A DNA stretch of 64,000 nucleotides from positions 61,164,609-61,228,608 of the forward strand of contig CP136066.1 of the NCBI GenBank assembly GCA_032622095.1, given 5' to 3'. The first letter of the stretch is position 1; each line of letters opens with the position of its first letter. The notes below the pieces were generated by a model. The model made no database searches. It was not told the DNA's origin and worked only from the letters and a program-made list of their open reading frames with translations. Both the position numbers and the translations under genes were made by a program. Positions 1-11,140 of this stretch are shown piece by piece. This DNA is from Siphonodentalium dalli. Lineage: Eukaryota; Mollusca; Scaphopoda; Gadilida; Siphonodentaliidae.

Positions 1-260
1 AACCTCCGAGTTTAAACCTGGTTTAAACCTACATTGGTGGTCCAGCCAAACCGGGTCTAATGGGGCGTTTTTGTCGTTCAGTGGCCAGCTAATTGACAAC
101 TGTATTCGGTGATATGAGCATGCAGTCAAACACCCCTGTTACCAGAAGGCATGCCGATATTACGCTTATTGACACGCCATTAATTATCGCGAATGCGTGC
201 ACGCTCATGGGATTTATTTCAATGAGAAACAGGTATCGCTTATGAACCACTAATCCGATA
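1..260. repeat. GTTTAAAC-rich repeat, partial at window edge
   Basis: The first ~65 bases carry two GTTTAAAC words and 'tggtccagccaaaccg'. The same motifs occur in opposite orientation in the element at 7751-8186 (several gtttaaacc words, 'cggtctggctggacca'), so this looks like an inverted relative cut by the window edge. Bases 66-260 show nothing recognisable. Confidence 0.4.
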
Positions 261-395
261 TCATTCTGGGTTTCAATCAATCTTGAAAATGGCATGTCTC
301 TTAACACGAGATTCACGTGCTGTTCATCACTTTGTTTGTGATTGATTTTCTGCAAGATGGTTTACACGAAAAGACAAAATGTTGTGTATTTACAT

Positions 396-535
396 GTATA
401 TATGTTTATACAAAAGAGTATACGATCTGTCTATCTATCTGTCTGTCCGTCTGTCTGTTCGCAACTTTTCTCCCAGACCCTGGAGCGATTTCAATAAAAT
501 TATGTGTGGTGACTCGGGGTAACTAGGAGGATGGT
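396..535. repeat. Interspersed-repeat head with CTGT-rich simple tract
   Basis: 'gagtatacgatctgtc' is followed by a (CTGT)n-like tract, then 'ttctcccagaccctggag' and 'cgatttcaataaaat'. The same order is seen at 43365-43480 (gagtaggatctgtctg, tctgtc tract, ttctcccagacc, cgatttcaaacc), and a shorter relative lies at 62300-62370. It resembles the terminal part of microsatellite-associated interspersed elements of marine invertebrates. The family assignment is inference. Confidence 0.45.
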
Positions 536-1489
536 ATAACAGCGTCAGGTTTTCAAAAATTTATTTTAAAAATAAGAAAAATGTAATTAAACAAAAAGAA
601 GAAAATATATTGTTGTTAAATTGAGAACGGAGTTGAATCTAAGAAGAAACAAAATGTTAATTAATTTGTGTTTGTTTTAAATTTAATTAAATGTTGTTTT
701 TTTTAATTAAAATGTTCAAATGATAAAAGTGAGCGCAAAGGTGTCGCAGGCTCCTAGCGCACAAAGGGGCCGCAGGCGCCTCTGGCGCTGAATAAAGGCT
801 CCATAATCTAGTCAATCCTGCACCAAGAGGTCAGTCAAGTAAAGCCAATTTGCTTATGAGTATACGCCAGAAGCGGCATCTGAACTGTTGGACAGGTTTT
901 AACAAGAATATATTTCTCCATTCGACCATGAGTCTATACAGATCTGTACACCAGTGTCCACCCACTTCGTGGCGGTAATAAAGAAATATATTACATGCGT
1001 TGCTTTTTTCAATGTTATAAATTTCTCGTCATGCAGAAGATAAAAAAACTTCCCAGGATTTAAATGAACAGGTGGAATATTATGTGAATGTATGGGCGTA
1101 ACCACATGCAGTAGAGCTTTGTGGTATGATCTACATCAAAATGGGTTATCAAATTTGACCCATAAAGAAATCTAATTTTAGAATTGCAAACTACACCCCG
1201 TGTACCTGGTATCACCGACCCGGAAGGTATCACCAAACCGGACCGAATGGGAAAGAATTTTCACGCATATAATATGCGAATATTGTGTTTCTCAATGTAA
1301 AACTGACAAGGAACCATACGAAGAAGGAATATTTACCCACCCGATGTCAGTCGGTTTTCCCAGATCTAACCATTTACCAATTTTTAGCGAATTATTTCAA
1401 TATTCTTTTCTGTTTTGCTCTCTCAAATTTTCAAGAAAATCTATTCACTAACATAATCAGCGGCCTTCCACACTGCCGACAATATGTCC
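536..1489. other. AT-rich stretch without recognisable gene
   Basis: Bases 540-720 are strongly A+T rich. Bases 735-795 contain a small GC-rich patch ('gtcgcaggctcctagcgc', 'gccgcaggcgcctctggcgc'). Bases 1196-1251 ('ccgtgtacc', 'cggaaggtatcac', 'aaccggacc') match the reverse complement of 7404-7452, a short inverted pair ~6.2 kb apart. The short open frames here have no coding signature. Confidence 0.5.
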
Positions 1490-2095
1490 GTATATAATTG
1501 ACTTTGTCAAAGAGGCATAGAATTGAACATATTTTTAAAGCACGTGTCATTCTCAATATGGTGGGACCACTATCGATCCAGATAGATGTCAAAGTCGCGA
1601 ATCAAGATGTCGATAACACCGGATCTTCTGTGCAGTAAATATCAATAGTACTGATAGAGTTCTGGTGAGTTTTCGCGTGTTTTCGTGTGTATCGGAGACT
1701 AATGAGTTGGACGTATCTCATCTAAATATGAATACCATTTTCGAATCATGTATGCACATCTAATATGGATCGATTAATTAAATTAATTGAACATCCATCT
1801 TAGCAGTCAAATTTGCCCAAACAAATAGGCGAATGAAAGATTACGTATATATAAGGCCCTGATCACAAGAACATGTATACTGTCGGTTCGGATATCAGTT
1901 TAGTCGCATCATACTCAGGTGCGTCTTGAGGCCCAATATGGCGAAAAGGCCCATATATATTCAAGCTACTTCATCTTACTTGCCATGCATTAAATTTTGT
2001 CACCAGAGACACAGTGTTTCTGTTTTTTTAACTGGGGGTGTCTCGCCCAACCTCATTCAAACCGTTCACCAGGGAGACAAATCTATATATCCATG
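1490..2095. repeat. Direct duplication, copy 1 of 2
   Basis: The segment starting 'tataattgactttgtcaaag' and running through 'gtgggaccacta', 'ccggatcttctgtgcag' and 'gagttctggtgagttttcgc' recurs in the same order and orientation at 3820-4520, an offset of ~2.33 kb. The copies are diverged but alignable by eye. Copy 2 has extra sequence at ~4275-4370. Confidence 0.75.
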
Positions 2096-2477
2096 CATTT
2101 TTCGGGCCACACCCGAAGTCAATGTTCTCTTAGTCTGTTTTTTTGCTCAATTCTAGATCTGGTGTATAACTCTGGCGAATCGCGTGGAAAGCATGACCGC
2201 CTATATGAAACATGACAGCCGCCATCTTGTCTGGAGTCTAAGCGGCCACAAAACGCCAGGATTGTTACACGTCAGAATGGGGTTTCTGCGGTGGTCCAAA
2301 CGTGATACCAAATCGAAGGCATCAAACATTTCGTATGCGATAGTGCAATTGAAACTCTCTGGGCTCTCTGTCTATTACTCGTCGATACATTTGGAGGTTC
2401 ATGTGAGCCATTCCCGTTTAATGTGTGTAGATAGTTTGTAACGGAGGGCGTACACGCTCTAAACATATCACGGACAT

Positions 2478-3010
2478 TTCTCATTATTTTCAGCATCGAA
2501 GAGTCACAAATGTCGATAACTGGCGTCGTAAATATCTCATTAAAATGTAATCATTAGCTTTCAACATCGAAATAGAAAACTATAGTGGAGTCAAGTCAGG
2601 TAGGACATCTTTAACGGTGCTCCGGGAATCATTATCTCAATAAAGAGTGTGTATGTTATATATCAAAGATTGAAAAGAACTTCAAATTTGCGACCACTTT
2701 TTGCAAGACATTTCAGTTTAAACTAAGATTGTCGGCATTTTGTGTATTTAATCACCAATATTAAAAATCGATTAAAGTGACTGGATATGGGCGTAAAGTC
2801 TGATTTCGAGACTTCGACGTAAAACCAGCGTTATCCCAACATATTACACTAGCTGGTTCACGTCGAAGGAAACTTGGACAGACGGACTCACAGAAAGACC
2901 TACTAAGTCACCGATTAGTTGGAGCCGATTTTTCTTCAGAGCAGAATAGAAGAATAAAGAGCATTCTCCCAAATTAATAACAATTAATGTCATAACAATA
3001 TCATAATTTT
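2478..3010. repeat. Degenerate direct duplication, unit a
   Basis: 'ttttcagcatcgaagagtcac', 'ctcattaaaatgt', 'gtgctccgggaatcattatc' and 'tctcaata' align with 3268-3430 at an offset of ~785 bp. The following ~350 bp, ending in 'ttcagagcagaatagaag', also resembles 3430-3530. Together with the 1490/3820 pair this makes 1.5-4.5 kb a mosaic of old local duplications. Confidence 0.55.
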
Positions 3011-3267
3011 GCGGCTGTGTGATTTGGGGATCTATTCCTGATTTGGCAAATAAAGAGCGTTTATTTTATATGTCAACGATTGGAAGCAGCTGGCAAAATG
3101 ATATTACTTTGGAAAGATTTTTCAGGGTATACAAATGTTTTTTTTTTCGATCAGCAATTCGTGTATTTAGCGACCCATCTTTACCTTCTTCCAAATATAT
3201 GGAAGTATGAACGACCCATGGCCATGTAATGTGCATCGGCATCTAAGCACCCTGAGAACATTTCTAA

Positions 3268-3760
3268 AATTTTCAGCATCGAAAAGTCACAATGTTCGGT
3301 ATATGGCAGCGTAAATTCTCATTAAAATGTTCTCATTAGTTTTCAGGATTGAACACGAAAACTATAGTTGAGCAAAGTCAAACTGGAGATCATTACTGAT
3401 GCTCCGGGGGCCATTATCTCAATAGGGGTCCGCACTAATAGTTTGGAAATCGATGTATAGATGTTGGTCAAGTCATAGATAAGTTGGGTACTGATTGTTC
3501 TCAGAGCAAAGAATAATAAGGAGCGTTCTAGTTAGTCTATTCCTGATATGGTAATACAACGAGCGTCAGATATGTAGAGGATAAACATGTTTTTCTGGTG
3601 CGATTTGGGACGATTATCGGTGGAGTTTTGAGATGGAAAATACAGTTTTAAATACCGGCGCAGCGTGTAGCCGGTAAAACGGATATTTTGCATCGGAAAA
3701 CCTACCGAAAAACGTCCCAAATCAAGCAGACAGCATGTTTATCCCCAATCTAAATCACAC
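3268..3760. repeat. Degenerate direct duplication, unit b
   Basis: Partner of 2478-3010: 'ttttcagcatcgaaaagtcac', 'tgctccgggggccattatc' and 'ctcagagcaaagaataataag' keep the same order. The stretch 3011-3267 between the copies contains AATAAAGAGCGT at 3049, a word recurrent in this window, and 'cttcttccaaatatatgg', also seen near 40930. Confidence 0.5.
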
Positions 3761-3819
3761 ACATAGCAAAATCATGCTATAGACATACAAATCTACCCAC
3801 GAGTTGCTGCAGTGGACGG

Positions 3820-4520
3820 TATATAATTGATTTTGTCAAAGAAGCATAGGATTGAACATATTTAAAAAAAAGCACATGTCATTCTCAATATGGTGGGACC
3901 ACTTTCGATCCAGATAGATGTCAAGGGGCGGATCAAGATGTCAGTAACACCGGATCTTCTGTGCAGTAAATATCCATAGTACTTATAGAGTTCTGGTGAG
4001 TTTTCGCGTGTTTCGTATGTATCTGGGACTGATGAGTTGGACTACTTATCTCATCTGAATATGAGTCCGTACCATTTTCGAATCATGTATACAAATATAT
4101 TATGGGTGGATTAATTAAATTAATTGAACAGTCATCTCAGCAGTCAAATTTGCTCATTCAAAAAGGCGAATGAAAATGACGTATACATAAGTCCATGTTC
4201 ACACGAACATGCATGCTGTCGTTTCGGATAACAGTTTGAGTCGTATCCGAATCGGGTTTGTATTAAGACCCCAAATGGCGAAACAATACCATACGACTAT
4301 GGTAATATAAGACGGTCATGTTATGGACACAGTTAATACCATGTATTAAGGAGGTTATCCTGTCATATATAATAAAGCCACTTCATCTTACTTGCCATGC
4401 ATTAAATTTTGTCCTCAGAGACAGGGTTTGTGTTTTTTAATTGTTTACTGGGGTGATATCTCGCCCAACCTCGATCAAACCGTTCAACAAGGAGACCAAT
4501 GTAGACATTAGAGTGTTGAA
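3820..4520. repeat. Direct duplication, copy 2 of 2
   Basis: Homologous to 1490-2095 (shared 'cattctcaatatggtgggac', 'ccggatcttctgtgcag', 'cgtttcggata'-type segments, and the ending 'tctcgcccaacctc' followed by 'caaaccgttca'). Relative to copy 1 it has ~95 extra bases around 4275-4370. Confidence 0.75.
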
Positions 4521-4592
4521 TCAATTAAGTGAACAAAGCAATGATAAATCTGACACAAAACTTCGCAACAAGAGATAAATAATTATGCGTCC

Positions 4593-5205
4593 GGGGGGGG
4601 GGGGGGGGGGGGAAATTATTCAGGCACGTATGCTGATTTTTTACTTTTCACCCTTGTTGGGACCCACCCACCTCATCGTCCAAATTTTTTTCCGTTTTCG
4701 GCAGTTTTTTCCGACCATTTTTGGACACCCATCCCCTTTTAACAGAGATTTGCGCAGTTGGGGGGGGGGGGGGGTGGATGGGTGCTCGATAGGACCAACA
4801 AACAATTTTTTCCGCAACTCAAAAATATTATACAAACAGTATAGCCTGTAGCCCATGCTAATAGATTGAATTTTGAAATCCAAGATGGCTGCTTGCAGCC
4901 ATGTCTTTTTTGACCGAATGACCCCAAAATGACTCGTTCCTATTTACATGTCAATGTTAACATTCATGACTAATAGTGTGCACTGAAATTCATATACAGC
5001 TGTTTACAGTGAATTTCCCCACGCAAATCTCTGTTTTAGTGTTAAAATGGGGTGGGTGTCCAAAAATGGTCGGAAAACTGCCGAAAACGGAATAAAAATG
5101 GACGCGGGGGTGGGTGGGTCCCAACAAGGGTCGAAAGTCAAAAATCAGCATACGTGCCTTCAAATGTTTTCCGACTCCCCCTGACTTGCGGGGGGAATTC
5201 ACTAA
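4593..5205. mobile_element. Fold-back element with G-homopolymer terminus
   Basis: A run of 20 G (4593-4612) is followed by 'cacgtatgctgatttttta', 'gttgggacccacccacc', 'ccgttttcggcag' and 'tttttggacacccat' up to 'cagagatttgcg' at ~4756. The right part, 5020-5200, is the reverse complement of this arm in the same order and ends near 'tgcgggggg'. The arms are ~140-180 bp with ~270 bp between them, including another G15 run at 4760. No protein is encoded. The same arm sequences flank 35802-36999. Confidence 0.75.
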
Positions 5206-5530
5206 TATGAATTTCTGTGCATACTATTTGTGATGGATTGTATAGAAAATTCTGTACTATACTATAGTCTGGGGCATATCAAACAAAATGGCCGCCATGA
5301 CAGACCCATTTTTTCTGAAGTCTGAAAGGTAACTTTTTCTAGTTAGCATCCGGAAAACAGAATCCGGCTTTTAAGTTTGTACTCTGTGACCTTTTGACCT
5401 GGTTAACCTTGATCAGATATTCACAACCACATACACCCCCGTTGCACGTCATTTCGTTTGGTATATAACATGTCCCCACTACATGTATTTAAATGCACTT
5501 CTTGTTGGGTCCATTTCAATCTAACTACCC
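5206..5530. other. Unassigned spacer
   Basis: I see no open frame, repeat or RNA-like structure here beyond a short 'aaaatggccgccatgacag' stretch, a type of word common in the 31-35 kb repeats. Confidence 0.4.
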
Positions 5531-6118
5531 TTAAAGGGATACTGTACCCACAATGTTGTTGTTGGTTGCTATAGTCTCCGAGTCGGAGAATAAGGTAACA
5601 AGGTTTCCATTATTTGAAAGTCTGTTGAGTACGAAGTAGTGTTACGGATGGCAAATTTACCGAAATGCAAAAATACAAATTGTCGTTGTCGAGTAATTTT
5701 TATACAGTTTTCAACCAAATGTATCAAATAAAAGTTATATTATATGCATACTAGTCCCATATACTCATTTAAGTTATTGTATCGTCACTGGTCAGTGAGT
5801 GGCTTGAGTTTTCTCCCCGTATCATCATAATGTTGTAAACGATCGTGGTTTACTAATCCAGTATCCCTCAAGTAATTCGATTACGTCTTATACACGGAAA
5901 TTCGTATTTTAATTTCCGCAATTTTATGGCTGGAGCCATAAATTCAATTTATATCAAATTATTAACTTTTAAATTATTAAATTTTAAGATAGCCTATTAA
6001 CCTGAGCGTTTACAGAATACATCTTCGACTCAAATTACTTATGTTTCTATATATTATCGATCTTAGATCGGTGTTATTACCGGAAATTTATTGAAAATGG
6101 CGTACAGTACCCCTTTAA
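5531..6118. mobile_element. MITE flanked by TTAA
   Basis: The left end reads TTAA (5531-5534) then 'agggatactgtaccc'. The right end, reverse-complemented, reads TTAA (6115-6118) then 'aggggtactgtacgcc'. This gives ~15-bp imperfect inverted termini and an apparent TTAA target duplication around a ~580-bp, non-coding, AT-rich body. TTAA duplication is typical of piggyBac-related insertions; that family link is inference. Confidence 0.7.
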
Positions 6119-7403
6119 ACAAATGCGATCGAAAAGAACTATGGTAACTGGGAGAAACGATTACAATTTCCATACATTACAAACATATCTCGCAGCGAAT
6201 GTTTTATATGTTGTCAGGAAGAAGCCCCTGCATACATTAAGAATAAAATAAATTCTGTAAACATTTTCAACCGATATATGTCGTATTTTGACTTGACTAT
6301 AACATAGGGTACAAATGGAACTACTCAATCCGGGGGTGCATGCGCATTAAGAAAATCTTAGGTGGACACACCAACTGAGACCATATACAGCCACGTCCCT
6401 ATCCATCAAAGATTTACACTGTTTAATTTTCCCCTACCATGTACAGTTCCGGGCCTATATTATTGAAAATATCCTACTATATACAAGGCATGTATTAGCA
6501 TGAAATTAAAACACAAACAAACATACGAATACGCCCACTCATGTGCACACACACCCTCCCCCGCACACCAACACACACAACGACAAAGAAACATCTGCCA
6601 TGTGCAGACCTGTCCGAAAGATAATGGTATATTCCATATAATGTGGATATTTTACTAGCTCAAGTCCTAAAGTACGTGCCATTCTACATATTTTCTTTCG
6701 TGCACGAGAATCCGAACTGGCAGGAACCAGCTTCACCAATGATTTAAGGAAATGTTAGGCGGTCTGCATCCTATATGGACCACACCGCCGTCAACAATTC
6801 ATAATAACTGACAAAATTGATAGCTTTTATAATGAAGTATGACTTAATATATATTACATAATTATTACAATAATTGAAAATCGATTCATTAGAATGCGTG
6901 ACTGACATTGAGTGATTATCAGTACTAATTCACCGACAAAAACAGTCAAAATGCGAAATATATAATCCGCATCTTTGACATCCCAACTCCGGTTTGGCGA
7001 CATCTTATTGTAGTGTCGATCCGCGGCTTTGACCCCCATAATTATGGTGGGTACCCACACTTGATCGCGGTTAGTGATTTTTTTCTTCTTTACGAATCGC
7101 ACTGTAGGGTGGAACAACTTAAGGTTACTCGAACATATATTTTCTATTGATACACGCATTTTCCGCGGTTAGCGGCGGCTAATTATACCTCAAACGAACT
7201 ATCTAACGTCAAAAAGTGTCTAGGATTTATGATAAAAACGGATATGAGCCGGAATGTCCACTAAATGTAGTGGGGCGACAGCAAGCTATCATAATGAGGG
7301 AACATTACGCTTTACGAATTTATGTTTTAAATAGTGGATAGCAACATCAACCGGGCGATAAATACATTCATCTGAGGGAGGATATGCTCATTTATCAAAA
7401 ACC
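6119..7403. other. Unassigned AT-rich stretch
   Basis: It contains a short CA-rich patch (6540-6580) and several small open frames, including a 101-codon minus-strand frame at 6854-7159. That frame is A/T-driven, low in complexity and matches no family I recognise. No RNA gene or repeat border was seen. Confidence 0.4.
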
Positions 7404-7750
7404 GTATGGTCCGGTTTCGTGATACCTTCCGGATTGGTACACGGGTTGAACTTTGTGCATAGCATATATGGTCATGTAGTAGCATCGTTTGGTGTCATAA
7501 TTAAAACGTTCAACCCTTCAAATGAATTCGTAGAAAACACCCGTATTTGTGATTGCCACAATATAGTTGTAAACATTATATTGAAGGAACTTGTCCATAT
7601 CTGAGCAACGCTCACGTGCGAATGAATCAACTGTGACACGATAACACCAGTCGGCAGTCGCCACGTAGACACACCCTCACTCGAGATAATTTACAGCTCC
7701 ACCCTTTGATTGATTGTTTGACAATTCTAAACCGCGATGAAGAAAAGACG

Positions 7751-8186
7751 GATTCGTCATCTCAAGTTTAGCCTCGGTAAAGCTGGTTTAACTGGACCGC
7801 CGAATTAGATGGTTTAGTTGCTGGTTTAAGCTTATAAAACGCAGACAAATTATTGAAATTGACAAAAACTTATCCCCGCACGCTGTATAGGTGTGAGTGC
7901 TTGTCGCTTATAAATTTCCAATCAAAATATGGTCGCTGTCGTAATTATTGATTTTCGCAATCAATAAAACGAGGCGGTCCGCATTAGGAAAGTACGATTA
8001 ATTATATCGACGATACAGAGACACTACTGCTAAACCAACGGTCTGGCTGGACCAGGTTTACACCAAAGATGACGAATGCGTCACTTAAACCTGCGTTCGC
8101 GGGTTTAAACCACGGATTTTGCTGACTCACGACGGTTTAAACCTAGAGGTTTACGTAGACCAGGTTTAAACCGGAGATGACGAATC
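7751..8186. mobile_element. MITE with GATTCGTCATCTC termini
   Basis: GATTCGTCATCTC at 7751-7763 is exactly matched by its reverse complement at 8174-8186. The 436-bp interior is non-coding and carries several imperfect GTTTAAAC words, plus 'gacgaatgcgtcac' near 8090, an internal copy of the terminus core. A related fragment opens the window at 1-65 in the other orientation. Confidence 0.6.
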
Positions 8187-8301
8187 GGGCCAAAGTGATG
8201 TGAAGCACTCAGGTAGGGTGATCAATTATAAATGGAGAATAATCTTGTTCAAAGTAGTTATTTTTACAAATATTATATCTAAATTGACAATACACACACC
8301 G

Positions 8302-11140
8302 TCATTCTTATATATTAATTCAATGCAGTGACTTTCGATGGTGAGATCGTTCTTATATATTAATTAAATGCAGTGACTGCCGATGGTGAGATCATTCTTA
8401 TATATTAATTAAATGCAGTGACTGCCGATGGTGAGATCATTCTTATATATTAATTAAATGCAGTGACTGTCGATGGTGAGATCATTCTTATATATTAATT
8501 AAATGCAGTGACTGCCGATGGTGAGATCATTCTTATATATTAATTAAATGCAGTGACTGCCGATGGTGAGATCGTTCTTATATATTAATTTAATGCAGTG
8601 ACTGCCGATGGTGAGATCATTCTTATATATTAATTAAATGCAGTGACTGTCGATGGTGAGATCATTCTTATATATTAATTTAATGCAGTGACTGCCGATG
8701 GTGAGATCAGTCTTATATATTAATTAAATGCAGTGACTGCCGATGGTGAGATCATTCTTATATATTAATTAAATGCAGTGACTGTCGATGGTGAGATCAT
8801 TCTTATATATTAATTTAATGCAGTGACTGCCGATGGTGAGATCATTCTTATATATTAATTAAATGCAGTGACTGTCGATGGTGAGATCATTCTCATATAT
8901 TAATTTAATGCAGTGACTGCCGATGGTGAGATCATTCTTATATATTAATTAAATGCAGTGACTGTCGATGGTGAGATCATTCTTATATATTAATTTAATG
9001 CAGTGACTGCCGATGGTGAGATCATTCTTATATATTAATTAAATGCAGTGACTGCCGATGGTGAGATCATTCTTATATATTAATTAAATGCAGTGACTGT
9101 CGATGGTGAGATCATTCGTATATATTAATTTAATGCAGTGACTGCCGATGGTGAGATCATTCTTATATATTAATTTAATGCAGTGACTGCCGATGGTGAG
9201 ATCATTCTTATATATTAATTAAATGCAGTGACTGTCGATGGTGAGATCATTCTTATATATTAATTAATTGCAGTGACTGCCGATGGTGAGATCATTCTTA
9301 TATATTAATTTAATGCAGTGACTGCCGATGGTGAGATCATTCTTATATATTAATTTAATGCAGTGACTGCCGATGGTGAGATCATTCTTATATATTAATT
9401 AAATGCAGTGACTGCCGATGGTGAGATCATTCTTATATATTAATTAAATGCAGTGACTGCCGATGGTGAGATCATTCTTATATATTAATTTAATGCAGTG
9501 ACTGCCGATGGTGAGATCATTCTTATATATTAATTAAATGCAGTGACTGCCGATGGTGAGATCATTCTTATATATTAATTTAATGCACTGACTGCCGATG
9601 GTGAGATCATTCTTATATATTAATTAAATGCAGTGACTGTCGATGGTGAGATCATTATTATATATTAATTTAATGCAGTGACTGCCGATGGTGAGATCAT
9701 TCTTATATATTAATTTAATGCAGTGACTGTCGATGGTGAGATCATTCTTATATATTAATTTAATGCAGTGACTGTCGATGGTGAGATCATTCTTATACAT
9801 TAATTAAATGCAGTGACTGCCGATGGTGAGATCATTCTTATATATTAATTGAATGCAGTGACTGCCGATGGTGAGATCGTTCTTATATATTAATTTAATG
9901 CAGTGACTGTCGGTGGTGAGATCATTCTTATATATTAATTGAATGCAGTGACTGCCGATGGTGAGATCGTTCTTATTTATTAATTAAATGCAGTGACTGG
10001 CGATGGTGAGATCGTTCTTATATATTAATTGAATGCAGTGACTGTCGATGGTGAGATCGTTCTTATATATTCATTGAATGCAGTGACTGCCGATGGTGAG
10101 ATCATTCTTATATATTAATTGAATGCAGTGACTGTCGATGGTGAGATCATTCTTATATATTAATTTAATGCAGTGACTGTCGATGGTGAGATCATTCTTA
10201 TATATTAATTAAATGCAGTGACTGTCGATGGTGAGATCATTCTTATATATTAATTGAATGCAGTGACTGTCGACGGTGAGATCATTCTTATATATTAATT
10301 AAATGCAGTGACTGTCGATGGTGAGATCATTCTTATATATTAATTGAATGCAGTGACTGCCGATGGTGAGATCATTCTTATATATTAATTTAATACAGTG
10401 ACTGTCGATGGTGAGATCATTCTTATATATTAATTGAATGCAGTAACTGTCGATGGTGAGATCATTCTTATATATTAATTAAATGCAGTGACTGCCGATG
10501 GTGAGATCAATCTTATATATTAATTAAATGCAGTGACTGTCGATGGTGAGATCATTCTTTTATATTAATTTAATGCAGTGACTGTCGATGGTGAGATCAT
10601 TCTTATATATTAATTAAATGCAGTGACTGTCGATGGTGAGATCATTCTTATATATTAATTGAATGCAGTGACTGTCGATGGTGAGATCATTCTTATATAT
10701 TAATTTAATGCAGTGACTTTCGATGGTGAGATCATTCTTATATATTAATTTAATGCAGTGACTGTCGATGGTGAGATCATTCTTATATATTAATTAAATG
10801 CAGTGACTGTCGATGGTGAGATCGTTCTTATATATTAATTAAATGCAGTGACTGTCGATGGTGAGATCATTCTTATATATTAATTGAATGCAGTGACTTT
10901 CGGTGGTGAGATCGTTCTTATATATTAATTAAATGCAGTGACTGTCGATGGTGAGATCATTCTTATATATTAATTGAATGGAGTGACTGCCGATGGTGAG
11001 ATCATTCTTATATATTAATTAAATGCAGTGACTGCCGATGGTGAGATCGTTCTTATATATTAATTAAATGCAGTGACTGTCGATGGTGAGATCATTCTTA
11101 TATATTAATTGAATGCAGGAACTGCCGATGGTGAGATCGT
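8302..11140. repeat. 45-bp satellite array, about 63 units
   Basis: The unit is 45 bp, with blocks ATCATTCTTATATATTAATT, then variable base + AATGCAGTGACTG, then CCGATGGTGAG or TCGATGGTGAG. Every 180 bases from 8341 to 11041 the sequence restarts at GTGAGATC, so about 60 consecutive units have no net indel. Variation is mostly concentrated at two positions: A/T/G after TTAATT, and C/T in ACTG[C/T]CG. Both edges are mildly degenerate (CAATG and ACTTTC at the left, GCAGGAACTG at the right). Stops occur in the TTAATTAA core in the frames inspected, so it is not coding. There are no spacers, so it is not CRISPR. Confidence 0.97.

Noticed and set aside
4585-4927. Gly/Pro-rich frames around 4.6-4.9 kb
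   Set aside because: Caused by G homopolymers in the fold-back element.
8302-11140. CRISPR-like regular repeat array
   Set aside because: Units are directly adjacent at 45 bp with no unique spacers, and the context is an animal genome. It is a satellite.
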